Shown here: positions 26,346 through 35,544 of the stretch, piece after piece
How the letters are laid out: each line of letters begins with the position of its first letter
Position numbering within the stretch: the first letter of the stretch is position 1
Origin: Sphingobium sp. AP50
GTDB taxonomy: Bacteria > Pseudomonadota > Alphaproteobacteria > Sphingomonadales > Sphingomonadaceae
Direction of reading: 5' to 3'
Length of the DNA stretch: 64,000 bases
Assembly: GCF_900109095.1 (NCBI RefSeq)
Contig: NZ_FNYZ01000003.1
Coordinates: 248,001 to 312,000, forward strand
Notes under the pieces: model-generated
What the model saw: only the letters and a program-made list of their open reading frames with translations
Told to the model about the DNA's origin: nothing
Database searches by the model: none
Program-made: the position numbers and the translations under genes

Positions 26346-27359
26346 ATGAAAGCGGCGATTTTCGTGCAGGCGGGCCAGCCTCTGGCAATCGAGGATCGCC
26401 CCATTCCCCGGCCCGGTCCGCATCAGGCACTGATCCGCGTCCATCGCTGCGGCATTTGCGGATCGGATCTGCATATGACCAGCGGCAGCCCTTTCGACAT
26501 GCCATGCGGCACCGCACCCGGCCATGAATATGCCGGTGACGTGGTGGAGGTCGGCCCCGAAGCCGGGCCGATCCGCGTCGGCGATCGCGTGACCGCGCTG
26601 CCCATGTCGGCCTGCGGCGATTGCCCTACTTGCCGAGCCGACAGGCCGCTCCATTGCACGGCGCTGCAATCGATGGCGGGGGGCTATGGCGAATATACGC
26701 TGATCGACACCCGCAAGGCGATCCGCTTGCCCGACACGCTGACATATGCGGATGGCGCTTTAGTGGAACCGCTGGCGTCCGCCCTGCGCGGAGTCCAGCG
26801 GCTGGGTCCGCTGGGACCGGACAGCCGCGTCGCGATTTTGGGCCCGGGCGCGATCGGCGCATCCGCCGCCTTCTGGGCGCGCCGGTTGGGTGCTGGGCGA
26901 GTGGCGATGATCGCGCGGTCGCGCCGCAATGAAGATCTGGCGGCCGCCATGGGCGCGGACGGATTTCTGACGGTGAATGACGATCTGCCGCAGCAACTGG
27001 AACAAATGCTGGGCGGGGCACCCGACATCGTGATCGAAGGCGCAGGATCATCCGGCGCCATCCAGCAGTCGATCAATCTCGTCGGCAATGGCGGGACGGT
27101 GCTTAGTCTGGGCGGCTGCATCCAGCCCGACCCGATCATGCCTGCCATCGCCATGTTCAAGGATATCAGACTGCAATTCAGCGTCGCTTATGGCCTGGCG
27201 GACTTCATCCAGTGCGTGGACACGCTGGACGCTGGCGCGCTCGAACCGCGCGCACTGGTCGGCGAGACGATCTCGCTCGCCGCTCTGCCCGCCCGATTCG
27301 AAGCGATGCGCAGCGGATCGCACGTCGCCAAGGTGATGGTCGACCCGACGATAATCTAA
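26346..27359 (+). CDS. Zinc-dependent alcohol dehydrogenase (medium-chain)
   Basis: 337 residues. Catalytic-zinc motif CGICGSDLH and GHEYAG, structural-zinc cysteines in CGDCPTCRADRPLHC, Rossmann motif GPGAIGASAAFWARRLGA. Oxidises a primary or secondary alcohol with NAD(P). GAGAGG lies upstream of the ATG. Its 3' end overlaps the end of the opposing APH gene by 4 bases. Under operator A6, opposite an APH kinase. Confidence 0.93.
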   Translation: MKAAIFVQAGQPLAIEDRPIPRPGPHQALIRVHRCGICGSDLHMTSGSPFDMPCGTAPGHEYAGDVVEVGPEAGPIRVGDRVTALPMSACGDCPTCRADRPLHCTALQSMAGGYGEYTLIDTRKAIRLPDTLTYADGALVEPLASALRGVQRLGPLGPDSRVAILGPGAIGASAAFWARRLGAGRVAMIARSRRNEDLAAAMGADGFLTVNDDLPQQLEQMLGGAPDIVIEGAGSSGAIQQSINLVGNGGTVLSLGGCIQPDPIMPAIAMFKDIRLQFSVAYGLADFIQCVDTLDAGALEPRALVGETISLAALPARFEAMRSGSHVAKVMVDPTII

Positions 27360-28822
27360 CCGGCCATCATGTCCCGGATCGGCCGGAGGAAGCCGGCCAT
27401 CATCGAATGGCCAACATGGCCGAGCTTCAGTTCGTCCAGCTTCCCCGTCTCGAAACAATTGGTCGTCAACTGGCTGGCGGTCAGATTGCGGACATGCCCC
27501 CATATCTGGAAGAAACGCACTCGCGCCTCGTCCAGATCGGGACCGCCCGCCGCGCGATAGGCGTCCATGAAAGCATCCCAGTCGAGCGAATTGCCCACCG
27601 TGTTGCGGACATAGCCGACATCGTCGGCCGGATCGCCGATATGGGAAAATTCCCAGTCGACCACGGCGCTCAGCCGCCCGTCGTCAACGATGAAATTATG
27701 GAAGCCGATATCGCCGTGCAGCAGCACCGGCCGACCCGTTGCCTCGGGAATATTGTCCATCAGCCAGCCATAGAGGGCCAGCACCGCGGGGGACGGCATC
27801 GCCATTTCGCGCAGATACAGATCCTTGATCGACTGGATATAACGGCGCGTCACTTCCGCAAGCGGCAGATCCCACAGATGCGAGGCAATCCCGTCGGTCA
27901 GGTCGCCCAGTTCGCGCATCGGCGGCAACTGGTGCAACCGCGCGACGCTGCCGGCCAGCAGGTCGACCAGTGCCTGATCCACCTTGCCCGCCGCGCCATG
28001 AACATTGCCGCCGCTCGTCCCCGGCGCTCGCGTCATGATCAGGAAGTCGCCGCCGGGCAGTAGTCGATGCTCCTCATCCACCCACAGGGCCTCGGGCGCG
28101 GGGAAGCCATGATCATAAGCCGCCCGGATGACCGGAAACTCGTAGCGCACGCGATGGCAATCATTGTCCATCGTCGGTTCGTCCCGGTCGCGGCGCATGA
28201 CAAACGCACCGGAGAGCGCCTGCCCCTCGACCATGAACAGGATGGTTTCCTTGCCATAGCCGCCCGGCAACGGCCGAAAATCGGTAACGCGCAGACTGGC
28301 ATCATCGAAGCGATCCGCCAGATAGACCTGAAGGCGGGGGGTCGTTACGGCCGTGTCCTGCATATTCTCAGCTGGCAGCAGGTCGCCACACAATTCGCCG
28401 ATGCGCGTCAGTTCCGCGTCCGACGTTTCGAACACGATCCGCGTCCGCTCGGCGGCCTCGATGCGCGGGTCGGACGCCAGCCGCTCGACCAGCAAGGACC
28501 AGTCCCGCATCGTCGCGCGCTGCATCGCCTCCCGCTCCGCCTTGCCATCGGGCGCGCCCGCCAATGCAGCGCGAATGGCTTCGACCGCCTCGAACAGGTC
28601 GGGCGCGATGCTGGACAGGGACAGACGATCGACCAGCCCCGCCAATTGCGCCTCCAGCCGGTCGCGCCAGCCGGAAAAGAGCGGATCGTGGAAACTTTCC
28701 CGCGTCTCCAATATCTTGAGCGAGGCGACCAGCGCCTCCTCATTGGAGGCATAGACCACATCTTCATGAACGATGGCGGCGGTACGGTTGAGCGAGCGCA
28801 GCAGACGCGCGGAAATCGACAT
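27356..28822 (-). CDS. APH-fold phosphotransferase with an N-terminal helical domain
   Basis: 488 residues in two parts. Residues 1-150 are all-helical (for example SNEEALVASLKILETRES and ETSDAELTRIGELCGDLL) and outside the kinase fold. From about 165 on it is an APH kinase: GGYGKETILF N-lobe, LLHGDIGFHNFIV catalytic loop and VVDWEFSHIGDP. Motifs are intact. The helical part recalls the small subunit LvaB that is required by the LvaA kinase in levulinate catabolism, here fused instead of separate (compare 33952-34461). GGGAGAAG precedes the ATG. It follows the KstD-like gene by 29 bases in the same operon. Confidence 0.84.
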   Translation of the reverse strand: MSISARLLRSLNRTAAIVHEDVVYASNEEALVASLKILETRESFHDPLFSGWRDRLEAQLAGLVDRLSLSSIAPDLFEAVEAIRAALAGAPDGKAEREAMQRATMRDWSLLVERLASDPRIEAAERTRIVFETSDAELTRIGELCGDLLPAENMQDTAVTTPRLQVYLADRFDDASLRVTDFRPLPGGYGKETILFMVEGQALSGAFVMRRDRDEPTMDNDCHRVRYEFPVIRAAYDHGFPAPEALWVDEEHRLLPGGDFLIMTRAPGTSGGNVHGAAGKVDQALVDLLAGSVARLHQLPPMRELGDLTDGIASHLWDLPLAEVTRRYIQSIKDLYLREMAMPSPAVLALYGWLMDNIPEATGRPVLLHGDIGFHNFIVDDGRLSAVVDWEFSHIGDPADDVGYVRNTVGNSLDWDAFMDAYRAAGGPDLDEARVRFFQIWGHVRNLTASQLTTNCFETGKLDELKLGHVGHSMMAGFLRPIRDMMAG

Positions 28823-28851
28823 TCATTCTTCTCCCGGTACGGGATTACAGT

Positions 28852-30261
28852 TCAGGCGTTTACGCGGAGCGATGCGGCGGCTTCCTCACCCGCCAGCCGG
28901 CCAAAGGTCAGCGCGTTGCCGACCCCCATGCCACCGCCCGAATAGCGATTGCCCTGGACACAGCCCAATATCTCGCCCGCAGCATAGAGGCCGGGAATGG
29001 CGATGCCGTTGCGATCGCGCACCCGCCCCTTGGTATCGATGTCCAGCCCGGCGCTGGTCTGGCCGATCACCGATGCCCGCACCTCCACCGCAAAATAGGG
29101 CGCGGCGTCGATCGGGAAATATTTGGGCGCCTGCTTGGCCCACTCGCTGTCCACGCCGTCCTGCGCATCGCTGTTGTAGCGCGCGACCGTCTCGGCCAGC
29201 GCCAGACGATTGATGCCGACCATATCGGCCAGCGCCTCCAGCGTGTCCGCCTTGCGGATCTTGCCGCTCTCCACATGTTTGCGGATCAGATCCTCGTCCC
29301 AGGTCTGCGACACTTCGCCGGTATGATAAGGATCGGAAAAGCGCTTGTCGGCGCTCCCTTCCACCAGCGTCTTTTCATCGAAAATGGCCCAGGCATGAGC
29401 GCCGGACTGTTCGTTGATCAAATAGCCGGACACGGCATAGGGCGAATTTTCCGGCATAAAGCGCCGTCCTTCGTCATTCACCAGCATGCACCATGGCGGC
29501 AGGAAGGCTTCCACCGAATTGGGCACCAGCCCGGCGGATGGCAGGACGAGGCCCGTATCGTGCCCGGTAATCTGCGCGCCGATCGCCTCGCCCAGCTTGA
29601 TGCCGTCGCCCAGAATGAAGGGCGCATCATTATGCACCGAATAGACGATGTCGCCATGCTGCGCGGCGGACGGGAAATAGCGCGCGCGCATGCCGGGGCT
29701 GTTGCCGAAACCGCCGGTCGTGATGATCACCGCTTTCGCACGCAGGTCCATGCCCGACGCATGAACGCCCACCACCCGGCCATCCTCGATCAGCAATCGA
29801 TCGACCCGCGTGCCCAAAGCCGTTTCGATGCCCTTTGCGCCAACCTCGTTGATCAGCAGGCGGCCGATCGTGTCGCCCGCGCCAACGGTGCAATGGCCGC
29901 GCGGCACCGTGTCGACACCGGATTTCACCACCCACTCATATTCCGCGCCCAGGCTGACCAGCCATTCGACCGAAGCCGCGCTACGTTCCGCAAACAGGCG
30001 GATGATGTCGGGCCGCGTCTGCCAGCCGTTCAGCGTCATGATATAGTCGTACATGGCCTGCGGGCTGTCCGCGATGCCCATAGCCTGTTGGACACTGGTA
30101 CCCGCCGCATAGACCACCCCGCCCGACAGCCGAGTCGCCCCGCCCAGCTTCGTGTCCGCCTCCAGCAGGATCACTGAAGCGCCGGCCGCCTGCGCGAACA
30201 GCGCAGCGGTCATACCCGCACCGCCGCCGCCCACCACGATGATGTCGTAATCCGTGCTCAT
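28852..30261 (-). CDS. FAD-dependent oxidoreductase, 3-ketosteroid-delta1-dehydrogenase/fumarate-reductase-like
   Basis: 469 residues. DYDIIVVGGGGAGMTAALFAQ is the FAD dinucleotide motif; GGATRLSGG, ITTGGFGNSPGMRARYFP and the C-terminal GNRYSGGGMGVGNALTFGRLAGEEAA are typical of the FAD_binding_2 family that includes KstD and flavocytochrome fumarate reductases. It would desaturate or reduce a ring or enone system. I chose ATG 30261 with AGAGGA upstream over 30318. Diverges from the TonB receptor at 30513 with operator A7 between. Confidence 0.87.
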   Translation of the reverse strand: MSTDYDIIVVGGGGAGMTAALFAQAAGASVILLEADTKLGGATRLSGGVVYAAGTSVQQAMGIADSPQAMYDYIMTLNGWQTRPDIIRLFAERSAASVEWLVSLGAEYEWVVKSGVDTVPRGHCTVGAGDTIGRLLINEVGAKGIETALGTRVDRLLIEDGRVVGVHASGMDLRAKAVIITTGGFGNSPGMRARYFPSAAQHGDIVYSVHNDAPFILGDGIKLGEAIGAQITGHDTGLVLPSAGLVPNSVEAFLPPWCMLVNDEGRRFMPENSPYAVSGYLINEQSGAHAWAIFDEKTLVEGSADKRFSDPYHTGEVSQTWDEDLIRKHVESGKIRKADTLEALADMVGINRLALAETVARYNSDAQDGVDSEWAKQAPKYFPIDAAPYFAVEVRASVIGQTSAGLDIDTKGRVRDRNGIAIPGLYAAGEILGCVQGNRYSGGGMGVGNALTFGRLAGEEAAASLRVNA

Positions 30262-30364
30262 GCGCCCATTCCTCTCCATGCCGATATTCGCCCGATATTC
30301 CGGAGGCTTGGCTCTCAAATATCAGACCGCTTCTGGTGCGGACCGGCTTCTGAAGACAATCTAG

Positions 30365-30376
30365 TATCCTAGCGTA
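30365..30376. promoter_or_regulatory. Operator A7 (weak match)
   Basis: TATCCTAGCGTA differs from TATGCTAGCATA at two positions but keeps the dyad. It lies in the 251-base divergent promoter between the FAD enzyme and the TonB receptor. The same region has a short perfect repeat ACGTA-TGG-TACGT at 30438-30450. Confidence 0.5.
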
Positions 30377-30512
30377 CCAGATTGCAAGGGGGATGAAAGC
30401 CGAGTTGTGATTTTGGCAATATGCGGATAATCCTTTGACGTATGGTACGTTAATATACTATATGTTTGCAGTCGGTCGAAACGGACCCAAAATATGTTCC
30501 GGGAGAGTAGAG

Positions 30513-32954
30513 TTGAAAAGCCATATCATCGTGCGCGATTCGCTGTTCGTTGCAGCGTTGCTTGCCTCGTCATCTGGCATCGCGATGGCACAGGGTAGTA
30601 CGGACAGCACGGCTCGCCAGCCTACGGCCAGCCTGGACGACATCGTCGTCACTGCCCGTAAGCGCGACGAATCCTCGATCGCGGTCCCCGTCGTGATGAC
30701 GGCTGTGGGCGCCAGTGAACTCTCCCGCCGTTCCGTCACCAATCTGGACGGCATCGCGCGCATCGTGCCCCAGCTTATCATCGCGCCGCAGAACGGATCG
30801 GTGCAGGGCGGCAATATCGCGCTGCGCGGCATCAGCGGGCCGGACAGCAACCCCTTCGGCGATCAGGCCGTGTCCTTCAACATCGACGGCGTGCAGATCG
30901 CCAAGGCGACCGTCCGCCGCATGAGCGACACCGACATCGCCCAGGTCGAAGTGCTCAAAGGACCGCAGGCGCTCTTCTATGGCAAGAACAGCCCCGGCGG
31001 CGTCGTGTCCATCCGCACTGCCGATCCGACCAACAGCTTCGAAGCGAAGGTCAGCGGCGGCTATGAATTCAACGCCGACGAACTGCGTCTGGAAGGCTAT
31101 GTTTCCGGCCCTGTCACCGAAACGCTGGGCGTGCGTCTGGCCGGCTATTATTCGCGAATCGAGGGCGATCTTAATAATCAGGTGCCCGAAACCGCCTATC
31201 TCTATCCCAAGGAGCAGCGGCTGCCGCATAATCGCGACTATGCGATCCGTGGCACGGTGAAATGGGAACCGACCGACAATTTCGACGCCCGGCTGAAGGT
31301 CAATGTCGGCCGCACCAAATATGCCGGCCCGGCGCAGGCGGGCGAATTCATCCATTGCCCCTTCGGCTCGCCGCAGTCGGGATCGACCGACAATTGCAAG
31401 GCGGACGACCAGCTCATTCGCGGCTCCTCCGGCCCGATCGTCGGTACGCTCGATCCCACTTTCCGCGACGGCGAACCCTATGGCCGTCAGCGCCAGATCC
31501 TGACCGGACTGGAAATGAACTACAGCCCGTCGGACGAGGTGAAGCTGACCTCCATCACCGGCTATTATGATGTCGACCTTATCCAGGCAGAGAATTACGA
31601 AAACGACTATTCGATCGCGCTGCCCAGCCGCAACATCTACAAGGACAAGGAATTCAGCCAGGAATTGCGCATCCAGACCGATTATGACGGCCCGCTGAAC
31701 TTCACCGCAGGCACCTATCTCGGCATCACGAAGGCGGAGACGGGATCGAAGACCTTCCTCTTCGCGGCGGAAGCAAGCGGCCTCGCCTCCCTGACGGCCA
31801 ACGGCCTTGGCTTCATCCCGCTGCGCACGCCATTCCAGATCAACAACTATTATTTCGTGCAGGAAGGCACGGCTTATTCAGCGTTCCTCCAGATGAGCTA
31901 CAAGCCGATCGAGCAGATCGAAATCACCGCCGGCGGTCGCTATTCCTATGAAAAGAAGAAGCTGACCAAGGTGCTGAACGGCATCAATGGCGGCGTCGGC
32001 TTCGTCGAACCCGTGCAGAATACGTTCGACAATATGGTCGACGTCACCGACCAGCTCGTCAAGCGCAGCGGCAACTGGAATGATTTCTCGCCGGAAATCA
32101 GCGTCTCCTATCGCCCGACCCAGGATCTGACGATCTTCGGCAACTATAAGCATGGCTTCCTGTCAGGCGGCTTTAACTCCAGTTCGGTCGACAATATCGC
32201 GACCACCGACCTGTCCTATGACCCGCAGACCATCAAGGGGTTCGAGGCCGGCCTGAAAGCCGCTCTTCTGAACCGCACGCTGCGCATCAACATGGCGGCC
32301 TACAGCTACCGCGTTAATGATCTTCAGGTTGTCAATTTCACCAATGCCAGTTCCACCATCCGCAATGCGGCATCGACCAAGATCAAGGGCGTGGAATTCG
32401 ACTTCAATTACCGCACGCCACTGGATGGTCTGTCGGTCCATGGTGCCGCCGCCTACAACCGCGGCCGCTATGCGGCCTTCGCCAACGCGCCTTGCTATAA
32501 TGGCCAGACGCCGACGCAGGGCTGTGTCATCGGGAGTTCCGGCGCACCGGTGCAGGATCTGTCGGGCGCCGAAATCCCGCGCGCACCGCGCTGGAACCTG
32601 TCGAGCGGCTTTTCCTATGAAACGCCGGTAACCGAAGCAGTGAAAATCGGCTTGTCTGCCGATGCTAATTATTCAAGTAGTATGTTGACCGACGCAACTT
32701 CCGCGCCGGAAGGTCGGATGCCCAAATATACACTGCTCGACGCATCGCTGCGCATCAGCGACACGGACGATAAGTGGGAAGTCGCGCTGGTAGGCCGCAA
32801 CCTGACCAACAAATATTATTATGTCGCTTCGACCGACGTGCCCTTCACCGGCAGCGGCACGGGCACGGCGGCAGGCGTGCCGGGCGATCGCTTCGCGGCA
32901 GTCAGCCGCGGGCGGGAAGTGATGATCCGCCTGTCCTACAAGTTCGGGCAATAA
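30513..32954 (+). CDS. TonB-dependent receptor, probable TTG start
   Basis: 813 residues. The signal peptide (KSHIIVRDSLFVAALLASSSGIAMAQ) begins only at a TTG at 30513, which has GGGAGAG 6 bases upstream; the ATG codons further upstream would add non-signal sequence. LDDIVVTARKRDESSIAVP is the TonB-box region, IALRGISGPDSNPFG and QVEVLKGPQALFYGKNSPGGVVSI the plug. The barrel ends SYKFGQ, two residues past the usual terminal Phe. It imports a bulky hydrophobic ligand by family analogy. A strong terminator follows. Confidence 0.93.
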   Translation: MKSHIIVRDSLFVAALLASSSGIAMAQGSTDSTARQPTASLDDIVVTARKRDESSIAVPVVMTAVGASELSRRSVTNLDGIARIVPQLIIAPQNGSVQGGNIALRGISGPDSNPFGDQAVSFNIDGVQIAKATVRRMSDTDIAQVEVLKGPQALFYGKNSPGGVVSIRTADPTNSFEAKVSGGYEFNADELRLEGYVSGPVTETLGVRLAGYYSRIEGDLNNQVPETAYLYPKEQRLPHNRDYAIRGTVKWEPTDNFDARLKVNVGRTKYAGPAQAGEFIHCPFGSPQSGSTDNCKADDQLIRGSSGPIVGTLDPTFRDGEPYGRQRQILTGLEMNYSPSDEVKLTSITGYYDVDLIQAENYENDYSIALPSRNIYKDKEFSQELRIQTDYDGPLNFTAGTYLGITKAETGSKTFLFAAEASGLASLTANGLGFIPLRTPFQINNYYFVQEGTAYSAFLQMSYKPIEQIEITAGGRYSYEKKKLTKVLNGINGGVGFVEPVQNTFDNMVDVTDQLVKRSGNWNDFSPEISVSYRPTQDLTIFGNYKHGFLSGGFNSSSVDNIATTDLSYDPQTIKGFEAGLKAALLNRTLRINMAAYSYRVNDLQVVNFTNASSTIRNAASTKIKGVEFDFNYRTPLDGLSVHGAAAYNRGRYAAFANAPCYNGQTPTQGCVIGSSGAPVQDLSGAEIPRAPRWNLSSGFSYETPVTEAVKIGLSADANYSSSMLTDATSAPEGRMPKYTLLDASLRISDTDDKWEVALVGRNLTNKYYYVASTDVPFTGSGTGTAAGVPGDRFAAVSRGREVMIRLSYKFGQ

Positions 32955-32979
32955 TCGCTCAATCTGTGATCGCCATTGC

Positions 32980-33013
32980 GGGTCTGCCGATACACTATCG
33001 GCAGACCCTTTTT
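32980..33013 (+). terminator. Rho-independent terminator after the TonB receptor
   Basis: A perfect 12-bp stem (GGGTCTGCCGAT, 32980-32991, with ATCGGCAGACCC, 32997-33008), a 5-base loop and TTTTT at 33009-33013. The best terminator in the window. Confidence 0.92.
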
Positions 33014-33051
33014 CGACCCAATCCGATAACAGGCATTTTCAGGAGAAGGAC

Positions 33052-33900
33052 ATGGCACGATATCTGGTAGTTGGTGGCGCGGGCGGGGTCGGCTCAGCCC
33101 TTGTCTCGACGCTCAAATCGGCGGGCAATGAAGTTATCGCATCCGTCCTAAATGATCGGGAGGCGGCCGAGGTCGCATCCGCGCATGCCGATGTTGCAAC
33201 TTTCCCGCTCGATCTGTCGCAACCATCCTCCGTCGTGCAGGCTGTGCGCGCAGCGACCGGCGACGATCAGCTGGATGGCGTAGCGGTCTGCGCGGCGGTC
33301 GCGCCGATCGGCATATTGGAAATGGCCGATCTGGATCAGGTCGCCCGCACGCTGAACGTGAACATCCTGTCCGCGCTCGCCATCTTTCAGGCCACCATTC
33401 CCTCGCTGCGCGCCAGCAAAGGCCGGCTCGTCTTCATCAGTTCCATGGCGGGCAAGGTGGCGATGCCCTTCGTGGGCCAATATAGCGCCTCCAAATTCGG
33501 CCTGGAGGGTCTGGCCGATGCGATGCGCCGCGAAGTGGCGGGACAGGGCGTGCATGTCGCGCTGGTGGAGCCGGGAGGGATCAAGACCCCCATGGTGGAC
33601 ACGCAACTGGCGCAGGTCAGCCAGATGATCGAGGAACTGACACCGCAGGACGATGCGCTCTACGGCCATTTCTATCGCGGTTTCCGCGCGGCCGCGCATG
33701 CCAGTCATATCAGCACCGCCTCCACCCCGGAACAGGTCGCCGACGTCGTGGTTCGCGCCCTGACCGATGCGACGCCGGCGGCGCGCTATGCTGCTGGTGC
33801 AGATGCAGAACAGCTTATAACCGCCGCGCACAACCTGTCGGACGCGGAAATGGATGCTATGATGGCGGCCATGATGTCGGGGGAAACCGCACCCGCCTGA
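33052..33900 (+). CDS. SDR family oxidoreductase
   Basis: 282 residues. Rossmann motif GGAGGVGS, Ser in FISSMAG, YSASKFG for Tyr/Lys. The long C-terminus with GFRAAAHASHISTASTPEQVADVV resembles retinol/17-beta-hydroxysteroid dehydrogenase-type SDRs that act on hydrophobic alcohols. CAGGAGAAGG precedes the ATG. It stands alone between the receptor terminator and a converging operon. Confidence 0.87.
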   Translation: MARYLVVGGAGGVGSALVSTLKSAGNEVIASVLNDREAAEVASAHADVATFPLDLSQPSSVVQAVRAATGDDQLDGVAVCAAVAPIGILEMADLDQVARTLNVNILSALAIFQATIPSLRASKGRLVFISSMAGKVAMPFVGQYSASKFGLEGLADAMRREVAGQGVHVALVEPGGIKTPMVDTQLAQVSQMIEELTPQDDALYGHFYRGFRAAAHASHISTASTPEQVADVVVRALTDATPAARYAAGADAEQLITAAHNLSDAEMDAMMAAMMSGETAPA

Positions 33901-33951
33901 CGGTTATAAAATGCATGGGGCGACATAGGTGCTGCCCCATGCAGAAGCTGT

Positions 33952-34461
33952 CTAGCGTCGCGGCCCATGGCCGATAAAGGCCGGTTCCACAATGCTCCCC
34001 TCCTGCTCCAGCTGCCACACGATATAATCGCGCAGTTTCTGGTGCAGATTAGCCGCCTGCCCGTCCCTCTCCGGCGCAGCCTGCAACAGCAACAGCAGGT
34101 CGCACACATGCTGCCGCAACGCAGCCACCGTCTCGCCGAGGCGCGCAAGCGATGGATAGACGGTCGGATCGGGCGTTGCATCAACCGCACGACCAATAGC
34201 CGCCTTCAAAGCATCAGCATCCGGCCGACCAGCAAGCCAATCCAGCGCTACCGGAAAAAGATCGCGGAGATAGGCGATCTCATCGAACAGCAACTGCCCT
34301 TCCTTGTCGATGCGATGCTCCACGAAGCGCAGCATATGCTGGATCGTCGCGGCATTGCTGCGTTCGGTGCGACCAGAGAGCGAGGGAATGATCCCGCTTT
34401 CCATCGTCTCGCGTACGCAGCGCAGCACTTCGGTTGCGGTCGGGGTCAGGATCGGGGTCAT
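33952..34461 (-). CDS. Small all-helical protein coupled to an APH-like gene (possible LvaB-like subunit)
   Basis: 169 residues of predicted helices without a catalytic motif (TEVLRCVRETMESGIIPSL, LRFVEHRIDKEGQLLFDEIAYLRDLF, LREDYIVWQLEQ-like C-terminus). The ATG overlaps the stop of the upstream APH-like gene as ATGA, so the two proteins are made together. A helical domain of similar size is fused to the N-terminus of the APH kinase at 27356-28822. In Pseudomonas levulinate catabolism a small helical protein (LvaB) is needed by the kinase LvaA; this is my model for the gene, from context and not from detectable identity. Confidence 0.68.
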   Translation of the reverse strand: MTPILTPTATEVLRCVRETMESGIIPSLSGRTERSNAATIQHMLRFVEHRIDKEGQLLFDEIAYLRDLFPVALDWLAGRPDADALKAAIGRAVDATPDPTVYPSLARLGETVAALRQHVCDLLLLLQAAPERDGQAANLHQKLRDYIVWQLEQEGSIVEPAFIGHGPRR

Positions 34462-35513
34462 GCGACAGTCTCGTTCATTTGAGCAAACCAGGCAGGGTCG
34501 ATGGGCTTCCCAAGGCCGCCCGCGCCGGCCAGCATCCGTTTGGCCAGATGAAAGACTTCGGTGCCGGTCCAGGCCTGCCGGATATCCGCCTTGCCATTGT
34601 GCAGGACGACGGCTGCCTTGTGCCCATAGAGGATGGCACCCAGCGTGCGGAGACGCTGATAGAAATGGACATTCTCGATCGGCAGGTCGATCCCGCTGAC
34701 CTCCCGATAATAAGCGAGCGCCTGCTCCAGCCCCCAAATCTTGGCGCCATCCCGCTCGATCTCCGGGATCAAATCCTGCAACGATGCGAAATCCGCCGCA
34801 GGGTCGCCGATCGACGCTTCCTCCCAGTCGCTCATGGCGACGATCTCGCCGTCCAGGAATATCTCCTCGCCCAGCCCGTTCGTGCCCTTGCACAGCGAAA
34901 TGCAGGGTGCGACCGGCGCGCCTTTCTTCAGCGCGGCCAGGCATTCGACCACGACCGGCATCGGTTCGCGCTGAAAATCGGCCAGTTGCGCCATCAGCCG
35001 ATCGATGAAGTGGCTGGCGCACGTTTCCCGACTGGCGGGCGCGGACAGGCGCGTATCGAAACCCAGCGCTTTCCAGTCCACCTGATGCACCAGCGCGAGC
35101 TTGCGCATATGCTCCTTCGACACGGCAATGCGCATGGCGTCATATTGGGGATCGGGGTCTTTGAAATGGGGGATTTCCCAGTCGCCCTTGATCTGCTGGC
35201 GGATATAAAATGGGCGTTCTGCCCATTGCTCATCCGCCTCCCACCGCAGCACGGGAGCGACCGGCACGGCGCTCTGCCCCAGCCGGTCATACATGAAATA
35301 TTCCTGCTCCAGCGAACTGTGGATCGTGCTCCCGCCCTCGAAATCGGCGCGCAGGACGATGGAGGACAGGTCCGCGCCGGGGCGTTCGCGATAGTCGACG
35401 AACCATGTCAGGCGCGACGATCCGCGCGGATAGCGCACATCATGTTCCAGCACCGCTTCATCCCCGTAAAGATGGCGGATATATTCGGCGAGTGGCCGTT
35501 TCAACAATTCCAC
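34458..35513 (-). CDS. APH-fold protein with a degenerate active site (pseudokinase candidate)
   Basis: 351 residues, GTG start with AGAGGTAGAGG upstream. The APH fold is clear: DWEEASIGDPAADFASL (metal Asp kept). But the catalytic loop, HGDxxxxN in active members, reads LCKGTNGLGEE: His to Lys, the base Asp to Thr and the Asn to Glu. Such a protein may bind nucleotide or substrate without phosphoryl transfer, or use a different base. It is first in a two-gene leftward unit with the small helical protein, with a 4-base ATGA overlap. Confidence 0.82.
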   Translation of the reverse strand: MELLKRPLAEYIRHLYGDEAVLEHDVRYPRGSSRLTWFVDYRERPGADLSSIVLRADFEGGSTIHSSLEQEYFMYDRLGQSAVPVAPVLRWEADEQWAERPFYIRQQIKGDWEIPHFKDPDPQYDAMRIAVSKEHMRKLALVHQVDWKALGFDTRLSAPASRETCASHFIDRLMAQLADFQREPMPVVVECLAALKKGAPVAPCISLCKGTNGLGEEIFLDGEIVAMSDWEEASIGDPAADFASLQDLIPEIERDGAKIWGLEQALAYYREVSGIDLPIENVHFYQRLRTLGAILYGHKAAVVLHNGKADIRQAWTGTEVFHLAKRMLAGAGGLGKPIDPAWFAQMNETVA

Positions 35514-35544
35514 GCCTCTACCTCTCCATTATTGATTTCTGTTG

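Noticed and set aside
28852-30261. Confident naming as 3-ketosteroid delta1-dehydrogenase (kstD)
   Set aside because: The FAD_binding_2 family is broad and I cannot place the catalytic Tyr residues with certainty; only the family is claimed.
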